From: Eubacterium sp.
Lineage (GTDB): Bacteria; Bacillota_A; Clostridia; Lachnospirales; Lachnospiraceae
NCBI GenBank assembly: GCA_024687845.1
Contig: JAILEL010000457.1
Coordinates: 1-19,263 of the forward strand
Length of the DNA: 19,263 bases
Direction: 5' to 3'
This document shows positions 1 through 7,591 of this stretch, in pieces. Below the pieces are notes generated by a model. It worked only from the letters and a program-made list of their open reading frames with translations. It ran no database searches and had not been told where the DNA came from. Made by a program: the position numbers and the translations under genes. Within the stretch, counting starts at the first letter, position 1, and each line of letters starts with the position of its first letter.

Positions 1-165
1 TATTAATTTAAAAGAGAATTTGTAAATGTGTTTTGTGATGGAGAAAAAATATGAAATTAGTAGATAATAAGTATTGAATTATCAAAAAAACTATGTTATG
101 AGTCCAGACTGATAGATGGTAAACTTATAACAAATAGAAGATAAATAACGGATAAGTAGAAGGAA
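1..165. other. AT-rich leader upstream of the CHAT gene
   Basis: No open frame enters from the left edge; all three forward frames meet stops within the first 25 bases or so. I see no convincing sigma-A promoter. The nearest -35-like TTGAAT at 74-79 is followed by TATGTT at 92-97 with only 12 nt between them, which is too short. The promoter for the CHAT gene is therefore either atypical or lies to the left of the window. Confidence 0.4.
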
Positions 166-3100
166 ATGAATGCTGAAATGTATAGTCGCGAAGAATTATA
201 TGAACTTCTAAAATCTGATATTTCTGAATCTGAGCAGTTTGAGATATTTATAGCTTTAGCATTAATACATAAAGATTTTAATGAAAATGAAATAAGGCGA
301 TTAATAGAGGAACTGCTGATAGATGAAACAATAAATGCAGAGGCTTTGTCCTCTGCGTTTTTTGCATGCATTAGACTTGGTAACTCCCATCAATATCAGC
401 ATATTTTTTCGGATAATAAAAATATCTCAGTTCATGAAATTCTTGATCCTATTCTATACTCTGACAATTACACTATATACGACCTTATAGATATTGCAGC
501 AGGTGCTCTTATTATATATGGTTCGGGAGAGACATGTCTTAAATTCTTGGACTCGTGGTTTGAATATATGAACCACTTATATAGTAGTTACCATTATCCA
601 CCTTTTATGCTTGCAAAAAATACCCGTTTTCAAACTACAGACATAAAAACCCTTGATTTACAAACTACAAAGAATCAAAATGTAGATTCTAAGCCTATCC
701 AGATATTCACTCTTTTCATGCTTCGTGAATGGTCAGTAGCTGAAGATATTGGCAGAGTAGGTAAATATATAGAAACTCTGGATATGAATTTTATCAAGCA
801 GTTTATTCCGGAGAATCCAGGTTTCTTCTTTGAATGCTTTGTTTCCATTGGAAATATTATAAACTTGGAAAAGTCGATTGACTGCAATAAAATCGCAGTT
901 GAAATCATGAATCAGTATTTTGTTAAGAATGAGGACGAATTAATCATCCTTTATAATATCGCCAACACCTATTACATAATGGGCAAATACTTAGAGACAA
1001 ATGACTATCTCGACCGAATAATAACTAAAGGAGAGAATAGTCCTGAAGAATGTGCATATGTTCTTTCATTGGCATATTCGCTTAAGGCTGAAAATGTCAC
1101 TGTAATTAAGGCGGATAATTCTGAATATGCAGTTGATCTTCTAATAAAATCTCGTGACTATCTTGACTTAATTAAAAGTGATGATGCATATAATGTTGCT
1201 TATATTTCCCTCTGTAAAGTGGCATCTAAGGTATATCTTGACATGGGAGATATTAAGAGAGGTGAAAGCTTTGCAAATGATCTTTGTAGAGCTTATGAAG
1301 AGGGATTTGCGGGTATTGACGATTATCTTGTAGGTCTTAACAATCTTGCTATAGCTTTTCGAAAGCAGGGATTGAAACCTAAAAGTAGAGAGACTTTGGA
1401 AAAAGCTATTCGTTTAGTTGAAGAGAATAATCTTCAGAATACGAATGTTGGGATAATTATTTATAACACTAAAAAAGCACTTTTTACTGAAAATAAAACA
1501 TCGCTAATACAAGAGGCATATGATACGCTCCGAAATTGTAGTAGTGTAAATGGAGTAAATTTTTATACTGTAGTAAATGCTGTAAGTATTACAGTTTCTT
1601 ATGAAAAAAGAAAGTATAGGGTTGAATCATTACTTATAAATGCAATCAAATGCCTTGAAGAATATATTTCGGTGGTTGAAGATAAAAATCTAATTGCTCA
1701 GTATTACATCACGAGATCACTCATTGAAGGGTATTTGTGTAACTTTTATTTATCTGCGGAATTTGTGAAAAAAGCAATTAGTGTTGAACGTGAATCAGAC
1801 TACAGTGTAGATGTTGTAATGATTAATCTTGGATTACATGGCGATATATATATGCATGTATTTAATTCTGCCGAGTTTAAGGCGGTTCTTATGGATGTTA
1901 TAAGAGGCTTTCCACATCGTGCATGGGAAATGCTCAAGCTTTCTGACGAAATGTCACTGTTCAAAGGGCTTTCGCGTCTTAGTGAATATTACAAATTTGT
2001 TCTTTCTGAGCATTATCTGCGTAGAATTCATCTGACTGATGAAGAATTTGTAGAAATATCAGTTAATTGTAAAAATATATATTCAGATATTCTTGGAGTC
2101 AGGGGTGAAGTTGAAAATATGAATCCCTGGTACGAAGAAGAATATGAAGAAGTTAACAAGTTGCATAGAACAATAATCAATCTTCAGCTTGGAAAGTTTT
2201 TTAATCATGAAGAAAGTGAAGCTAGAATAGAAAGCCTGAAAGATGAGAGACATGAAAAAGAGCTTCAATTAATGGAAGATCAGCCTTATAAGAGGTTACA
2301 TTGGATGAATATAGATGAGATAGCCAGTCATCTTCCAGACAATGTAATCTATATAGATTATATTGTTATGCCTCCCGTTGAGGTAAACAGAGATGCTTAT
2401 ATCAAGGATCTGGTATATAACAGATTTGTTCTAGTAAAGGCAAATGGTCAGTTGAGGATAAAAATACTTCCATATCAGAATCTTCTAAAAATAAGATATC
2501 AATTCGAGATTCTCGAAAAGCTTCTTAGAGAAAAATATGGTAAGGAAAGTATTTATTCTCTTGGAAGAATACTAAGAGGTGATAATGCAGTTCTGATTAA
2601 TCTCTATAGAACTTTGTTCAAAGAGGCAATTGATTTTGCAAGGAAGCTTAATATTGTACCAAAGACAATTATTATTTCAGGTGATGCTGAACTAAGTAGT
2701 TTTCCATATGATGCATTAATTGATGAACAAGGAAAATATCTGGTAGAAAAATATGAGATAGTAACTGTTAATTCCCTAAGAAACTATAAAGGAGAGGTCA
2801 AGCTTGAAGAGGGAGATACGGAAAATGCAGTCGTTATAGGTAATCCTTCATTTACTATGGATCTTTCAGTAACTCAGAACTCTGACGATGATAAATATCT
2901 GGTTCAGATACCGCTAAGTAAGATTGAAGCACAGGCTGTTGCAGATACAATCGGTGTAAGACCTTTGCTTAGATCTGATGCAAAGAAGAGTGTGCTTATA
3001 GATAATGACTGCAGAATTCTTCATATAGCAACTCACGGAGATCATCTTGAAGCTGATTATGCAAATGAAATGACAGGGGACTGGATAGAAGGAAATGTAA

Positions 3101-3630
3101 CGAATCCACTCCTGACAAATTGTATATTTATGAGTGGTGCAAATGACTGGATAGTTAAGAATGAAATTGATGAACGGTATGGAAATGGGATTATTACTGC
3201 AGAGGAGTTTAGTACTTACAAACTTCCAAAACTAAAGGTTGTTACGATGTCTGCTTGTTTTACTGGAAGTGGGGACATTAATTATCAATTGGGACTAATA
3301 GGTATGAGAACGGCTCTGATGGCTACCGGAGCAAGAGCGATTATTACGAACCTTTGGGAAGTTGATGATTTTGCTTCGGCAGTATTTATGACAAGATTTT
3401 ATAATAATCTTAAAACAATGACTGTTTCAGCTGCTCTTCGTGAGGCAAAACTATATCTTATGTCAGTTACACTAAAAGATCTTACCATTGACGGATGGTT
3501 TGGTGAAAGTAGAATCAGAAGACTGGGACTGGTTGCTGAAGATATGAGAAAACTATCAGAAAAACCTCCAGGAACAAAACTTTTTGAAAAGCCATTTTAT
3601 TGGGGTGGTTTTACACTTCTTAATCAGTGA
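166..3630 (+). CDS. TPR-CHAT caspase-like cysteine protease
   Basis: Predicted 1154-aa soluble protein: a long all-helical, TPR-like N-terminal part and a C-terminal CHAT (caspase HetF associated with TPRs) peptidase domain. TPR-type helix pairs are visible at about residues 259-292 and 390-423. The CHAT domain covers about 850-1150. Its presumed dyad is His957 in the motif HIATHG and Cys1031 in SACFTGSG, followed by the family-typical stretch GMRTALMATGARAIITNLW. CHAT proteins are clan CD proteases, relatives of caspases and separase, and serve as effectors in several bacterial immunity systems such as Craspase and gasdermin operons. The substrate here is unknown. No signal peptide or membrane segment is seen. 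Start choice is uncertain: AGAAGG at 158-163 leaves only 2 nt to the ATG at 166 and 14 nt to the in-frame ATG at 178, so the first residue could be M1 or M5. The gene has its own terminator and heads the cassette, suggesting separate expression from the downstream genes. Confidence 0.9.
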   Translation: MNAEMYSREELYELLKSDISESEQFEIFIALALIHKDFNENEIRRLIEELLIDETINAEALSSAFFACIRLGNSHQYQHIFSDNKNISVHEILDPILYSDNYTIYDLIDIAAGALIIYGSGETCLKFLDSWFEYMNHLYSSYHYPPFMLAKNTRFQTTDIKTLDLQTTKNQNVDSKPIQIFTLFMLREWSVAEDIGRVGKYIETLDMNFIKQFIPENPGFFFECFVSIGNIINLEKSIDCNKIAVEIMNQYFVKNEDELIILYNIANTYYIMGKYLETNDYLDRIITKGENSPEECAYVLSLAYSLKAENVTVIKADNSEYAVDLLIKSRDYLDLIKSDDAYNVAYISLCKVASKVYLDMGDIKRGESFANDLCRAYEEGFAGIDDYLVGLNNLAIAFRKQGLKPKSRETLEKAIRLVEENNLQNTNVGIIIYNTKKALFTENKTSLIQEAYDTLRNCSSVNGVNFYTVVNAVSITVSYEKRKYRVESLLINAIKCLEEYISVVEDKNLIAQYYITRSLIEGYLCNFYLSAEFVKKAISVERESDYSVDVVMINLGLHGDIYMHVFNSAEFKAVLMDVIRGFPHRAWEMLKLSDEMSLFKGLSRLSEYYKFVLSEHYLRRIHLTDEEFVEISVNCKNIYSDILGVRGEVENMNPWYEEEYEEVNKLHRTIINLQLGKFFNHEESEARIESLKDERHEKELQLMEDQPYKRLHWMNIDEIASHLPDNVIYIDYIVMPPVEVNRDAYIKDLVYNRFVLVKANGQLRIKILPYQNLLKIRYQFEILEKLLREKYGKESIYSLGRILRGDNAVLINLYRTLFKEAIDFARKLNIVPKTIIISGDAELSSFPYDALIDEQGKYLVEKYEIVTVNSLRNYKGEVKLEEGDTENAVVIGNPSFTMDLSVTQNSDDDKYLVQIPLSKIEAQAVADTIGVRPLLRSDAKKSVLIDNDCRILHIATHGDHLEADYANEMTGDWIEGNVTNPLLTNCIFMSGANDWIVKNEIDERYGNGIITAEEFSTYKLPKLKVVTMSACFTGSGDINYQLGLIGMRTALMATGARAIITNLWEVDDFASAVFMTRFYNNLKTMTVSAALREAKLYLMSVTLKDLTIDGWFGESRIRRLGLVAEDMRKLSEKPPGTKLFEKPFYWGGFTLLNQ

Positions 3631-3714
3631 TATTTTTATCAAATAACCAATATTTATGTCAAAATTATGGTGAATTTCGCTATATTTTCGATATTTTAAT
3701 GATTCTAAGAACAT

Positions 3715-3761
3715 ATAGTTAGTGAAAAGCAAAAACTATGCCTTTCACTAGCTATTTTTTT
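3715..3761 (+). terminator. Intrinsic terminator after the CHAT gene
   Basis: A 13-bp stem (3715-3727 with 3743-3755, one G-T wobble) and a 15-nt loop are followed directly by a run of seven T (3755-3761). This is a standard Rho-independent terminator. It separates the CHAT gene from the next gene, whose ribosome binding site begins only about 33 nt further on. Either the downstream operon is fed by read-through, or its promoter lies upstream of or inside the hairpin, which would then act as an attenuator. Confidence 0.85.
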
Positions 3762-3793
3762 AGTGCGTAAAATTATTTATTTCGATTATTTTT

Positions 3794-3799
3794 GGGAGG
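3794..3799 (+). promoter_or_regulatory. Ribosome binding site fixing the start of gene 2
   Basis: GGGAGG lies 7 nt before the ATG at 3807. A longer in-frame reading from the TTG at 3792 would consume this site and has no Shine-Dalgarno of its own, so ATG 3807 is preferred. Confidence 0.85.
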
Positions 3800-3806
3800 T
3801 AAAACC

Positions 3807-4361
3807 ATGGATAATGTTGCAATTTTGGATAGAGACAATTATGTAGCTAACGATTATAGGCATATTTATGAAAGGATAAATCTGTTAGCTGATTATAGGC
3901 CAAAGAATAGTAAAAAGGATATCATTCTCGGCTTAATTGTAGATTTAATAACTAAAGAACTCGGTCTAAGGAAAGACAAATTAACTCTAAAGAATCACAG
4001 TATTGAATTTCGACTACAGATTCCACAGTCTGAACTGGTTATTTTGATTACTCACACTGATGTTGACAATATGATTTCCATTGTAGCAATTATTCCGAGT
4101 ATTTATAACGAGGAATATACAAGGGATTTGGCTGATCAGATTACCCAATGTAATTCTTCTTCCAAAATAGTGCCTTTGGGAAGGATTCTAATGAAGAGAA
4201 CGATAGGGCTTATATGTATGGAGAATCAATTTATATGCAAATCAGAAGAGGATTTTAGTCAAGAGGAGTTCATGACTTATTTTTCTGCAACTGTTGTATC
4301 AGCTGGGCGACTATATCCCAGAATTAGTGAGTATTTATTGAAAGAAGGAGAACCCCAATGA
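3807..4361 (+). CDS. Small YbjN/CesT-chaperone-like protein
   Basis: Predicted 184-aa soluble acidic protein starting MDNVAILDRD. The predicted order is helix, several beta strands (IEFRLQIPQ, LVILITHTD, MISIVAIIP), helix, strands (GRILMKR, GLICMENQFIC), then a long C-terminal helix. This resembles the YbjN/type III secretion chaperone-like fold, including an acidic residue run (SEEDFSQEEF) before the last helix. Such proteins often bind a partner rather than catalyse a reaction, so an adaptor or chaperone role for the Lon-like protein or the CHAT protease is a reasonable inference. The family call rests on pattern and predicted topology, not on a diagnostic motif. Its last codon overlaps the next start as ATGA, implying translational coupling to the Lon-like gene. 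ATG 3807 was chosen over TTG 3792 because of the GGGAGG at 3794-3799. Confidence 0.7.
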   Translation: MDNVAILDRDNYVANDYRHIYERINLLADYRPKNSKKDIILGLIVDLITKELGLRKDKLTLKNHSIEFRLQIPQSELVILITHTDVDNMISIVAIIPSIYNEEYTRDLADQITQCNSSSKIVPLGRILMKRTIGLICMENQFICKSEEDFSQEEFMTYFSATVVSAGRLYPRISEYLLKEGEPQ

Positions 4362-7300
4362 AAGTTAAATTTGAAGATGATATGAAATTTGAAGGTGGTA
4401 GTAATATTGGAAAGCTTGCTGACTTCATCGATACCTATAAAGATGGGGTTACATTGCTTCCTGGTTATATGGAAGCGGCTAATAGTGAATGGTATATGAA
4501 GAAGGTTATGATTATTTCAATTGAAAATGACAATCATAAGTCCAAGGAATACTTTAAGGTTTATGGACTTATAAAGGATGAGCTGGAGACAGATTCTGAT
4601 GATAATAACAAGAAGTCAGATACTGATGCAGCTGAAAAGCGTCATGATAAGGTTAAGGGCTGGAGTGGATACACGGATTACGAAATTGTTGACAGAATCT
4701 CAAAAATCAGTACCGATAATCCGGTTTATATCATTTATGCTTATATCAAAGCTACTAGAAAGAACTATCTTGTGGAATTTCTCACTGAAGAAGAGTTTGA
4801 AAGATACTCCAAAAATATTGTATATGAATCTCAGGATGAATTCTATCAGAAGCTTATCATGTTTCTTAATCTTAGCGATAAGAATAAGAGATATGTCAGA
4901 ATGAGATATGGACTTGAACCTCTTACTGTAAGAGATGGGCTGTTTCATGCTGAGAATTCTGATATCGATTCTGAAGAGTCAGAAATTGTATTGAAATTTT
5001 GCGATGGCCTTATTCCAGAATATGTTAAGAAGGCTATGAAGCAGGATAGCAAGCTATCCAAAAACCATAAGCTTCCGGATGCTGTCAAGAATTCAGTGGG
5101 AATCAGGCAGATGTATTTTCCACGTGTACCTTTTGGACTTCCGTTTAAGCCTAACATTTTGGAAGAAGGCATGGAATATCTAGATCAGCATATTTATGGA
5201 TATACAAACGAGAAGAAAGCTGTTCTTCAGTATATAGATTCTAATAGAAGACGTTTCCATGGAAAATCTATGGCAGAAATCTACAAGATGGAAAAAACCA
5301 GACCTTCAGTGATTGTTATTCTTGGAAGAAATGGAAGTGGTAAGCATCTGTGGGCGAGCAAACTTCCTGAAGCCATTAGTTATACACATGCTGAGTTTGA
5401 TGTCAGTTCGGCGTCTCATGACATAGATGCTTTTCTGGGTTCAAGTCCTATTTATTCGAATTCAATTAATGGTTCTATATCTGAGATTATTACAAAGACC
5501 GGAGATAATGGATGTCTCTCCCTTATAGGATTTGGAACAGCAAAGCCAATCATGAAGAATTCCATAACAAAGTTGGTGACTCAGGGTATTCTCAGAGACA
5601 ACAGTCTGAGTTTTGATATGGATCTTTCAAGAATGACCTTTATTGTTACAGCTGAAAAGAAGGAAGATGTTCCTTCTGAGATTCTGAATATTGCACATGT
5701 AATAACTCTCGGTAAGATGTCTGATGAAGAACGTCTTGTTATCGGGCGTGATTATATGTTTCCACGGGTTTGTGAGAAGCTTTTAGTAGATGGTTCGCTT
5801 ATTCGTATCACAGATGGGGCATATAATAAGATCTGTAATATGTACAGAGTTACTTCATCTCTTGATCAGATTTACATTAACCTTCAGACTGTTGTTCATA
5901 GTGTATCAGAGGACTATGCCGAAGCGCTTTCAAATGGTGAGAATGTTGAGGTAACAGAGGACTATGTAAGAGAAGTTCTTTTCCAGTCCAGCTATGATGA
6001 CTACGTCTATGACATTAGTCAGCTGACAGAAAAGTTTAAGTTCTATAGAGAACGTTTTACTAAGGATACTCAGGATAAGATAGAGGAGCTTTTCGAGGAA
6101 CATGAGGTTGTAGAAGATAAGCGAGCGAAGACGACACTTGAAGAAAAGATCAGATTCTATGTCAATTATGTTCCTTCTGAGTCAGAGATTAAGATTTCTG
6201 TAGAGGATATTTTATTAAACTATAAGAATCTTATGAATGAGAAAGAATATGGACATGATGAAGCTAAGAACATGATCATTGATTCCATGATTGAAAACAT
6301 ACTCGCAGGAAAGAATCTCTTCGGTTCTCTTAATATCCTCCTATATGGAGCTCCTGGTACAGGTAAAACTATGCTGGGTCACATGGTAGCAGATATCCTG
6401 AATGTTCCGTTTATTAAGATAAGTCTCAATGGAATGAAGGATCCGTCTATACTAAAGGGGCACTCTGAGGGATATTCTGGAGCTACATTAGGAAAGCTTA
6501 GTGAAGAGTTAAGAAAAAATGGTCCGACAGCGGTTCTGCTTTTCGACGAGTTAGAAAAGGCTTCGCTTGAAGTAATTAATACATTATACGATATCCTGGA
6601 TCCTTCAGAACACGGATACTATGATTGTTATCTTGGAGACTTTGTTGATACTTCTCAACTTATTACTATTGCTACATGTAACGATATTAGTAACATTCCG
6701 ACAGCTTTGAGAGACCGTTTCAAGTGTATTAGTATCGATGGATATACTGTAGAAGAGAGAAAGATTATTGCGCGTGATTACGTTATTCCTAAGTTTCTTG
6801 AGGAGTTTTCGCTGACTAAGAAGGTGATCTTTAAGCAGGAAGCTATTGATACATTAATTGAAGACTATATCCACTCATCAAGTGTCAGAGAGATTGAGAA
6901 ATGCATAAAGAAGCTTCTCGTCAGAACGTATAGTGGAACAGTTATCAGTGGTAAGAAGCGTGGGAAGCTGACTATTACAAGTAAGATTGTTCGAGAAATT
7001 CTTGGTGCCAGACCTATTAAGTCAGGAAATATTCCTGAGGGCGACTATACTCCGGGAATTATGAATTGCCTTGCAGTGCATAATGATGGCAGCGGATGTG
7101 TATTTCCTGTAGAGGTTGAGCTTTCACCATATATTGACGAAAGTTATGTTACCGGTTCCTGTAAGGAAATGATTCAGGATTCCATTAAGATGGCGAAGGT
7201 TGTTGTGTCCAACATGTTGGGAAGAAAGCTGGATAATGTTGCAATTACCATGTCCGAGCAGGCTGTGCCTAAGGATGGTCCGTCAGCAGGACTCTCAATA

Positions 7301-7591
7301 GCCATATGTATGTTATCTGCACACCTTGGAATCAGTGTACCAAAGACTATTGCAAGTACAGGTGAGATTGATCTCAAAGGTGGTGTATATGCTATAGGAG
7401 GCCTTAAGGGCAAGCTTGATGCAGCGCGTCAGGAAAATATTACCAGAGTATATATTCCTAAGCAGAATTATGACTATATGCAGGAAAATGGTGAACTTGC
7501 TTCTTATACTGATTTAGATATAGTACCGGTAAGCAATATCCGGGAGGTAGCTGAAGAATTATTTGGGGAGGCTCTGAAAAATGAAAAATGA
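4358..7591 (+). CDS. Lon-like AAA+ protease with duplicated ATPase module
   Basis: Predicted 1077 aa, longer than typical Lon (about 780-800 aa). Residues 1 to about 260 form a non-Lon N-terminal region with a charged linker near 75-105. A first Lon-type AAA module (about 265-500) begins with LDQHIYGYTNEKKAVLQYI but is degenerate: its Walker A is GRNGSGKH (323-330, His in place of Ser/Thr), the Walker B acids are missing (LSLIGFG), and no arginine finger is visible. A second module (about 615-880) is intact: Walker A GAPGTGKT (664-671), Walker B with D730-E731, and ALRDRF as arginine finger. The C-terminal Lon protease domain keeps PKDGPSAG with Ser976 and GGLKGK with Lys1019, 43 residues apart as in E. 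coli Lon (S679/K722), so it is predicted to be an active Ser-Lys peptidase. The start has AAGGAG 7 nt upstream and overlaps gene 2 by 4 nt. Proteolysis of a system component or an invader protein is inferred; the target is unknown. Confidence 0.92.
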   Translation: MKVKFEDDMKFEGGSNIGKLADFIDTYKDGVTLLPGYMEAANSEWYMKKVMIISIENDNHKSKEYFKVYGLIKDELETDSDDNNKKSDTDAAEKRHDKVKGWSGYTDYEIVDRISKISTDNPVYIIYAYIKATRKNYLVEFLTEEEFERYSKNIVYESQDEFYQKLIMFLNLSDKNKRYVRMRYGLEPLTVRDGLFHAENSDIDSEESEIVLKFCDGLIPEYVKKAMKQDSKLSKNHKLPDAVKNSVGIRQMYFPRVPFGLPFKPNILEEGMEYLDQHIYGYTNEKKAVLQYIDSNRRRFHGKSMAEIYKMEKTRPSVIVILGRNGSGKHLWASKLPEAISYTHAEFDVSSASHDIDAFLGSSPIYSNSINGSISEIITKTGDNGCLSLIGFGTAKPIMKNSITKLVTQGILRDNSLSFDMDLSRMTFIVTAEKKEDVPSEILNIAHVITLGKMSDEERLVIGRDYMFPRVCEKLLVDGSLIRITDGAYNKICNMYRVTSSLDQIYINLQTVVHSVSEDYAEALSNGENVEVTEDYVREVLFQSSYDDYVYDISQLTEKFKFYRERFTKDTQDKIEELFEEHEVVEDKRAKTTLEEKIRFYVNYVPSESEIKISVEDILLNYKNLMNEKEYGHDEAKNMIIDSMIENILAGKNLFGSLNILLYGAPGTGKTMLGHMVADILNVPFIKISLNGMKDPSILKGHSEGYSGATLGKLSEELRKNGPTAVLLFDELEKASLEVINTLYDILDPSEHGYYDCYLGDFVDTSQLITIATCNDISNIPTALRDRFKCISIDGYTVEERKIIARDYVIPKFLEEFSLTKKVIFKQEAIDTLIEDYIHSSSVREIEKCIKKLLVRTYSGTVISGKKRGKLTITSKIVREILGARPIKSGNIPEGDYTPGIMNCLAVHNDGSGCVFPVEVELSPYIDESYVTGSCKEMIQDSIKMAKVVVSNMLGRKLDNVAITMSEQAVPKDGPSAGLSIAICMLSAHLGISVPKTIASTGEIDLKGGVYAIGGLKGKLDAARQENITRVYIPKQNYDYMQENGELASYTDLDIVPVSNIREVAEELFGEALKNEK

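Noticed and set aside
39..88. Tiny leader open frames starting at 39 and 50 before the CHAT gene
   Set aside because: They are only about 8-9 codons, have no convincing ribosome binding site and no recognisable leader-peptide pattern.
3792..3806. TTG start for the small YbjN-like protein
   Set aside because: It would translate through its own GGGAGG ribosome binding site; ATG 3807 is 7 nt after that site.
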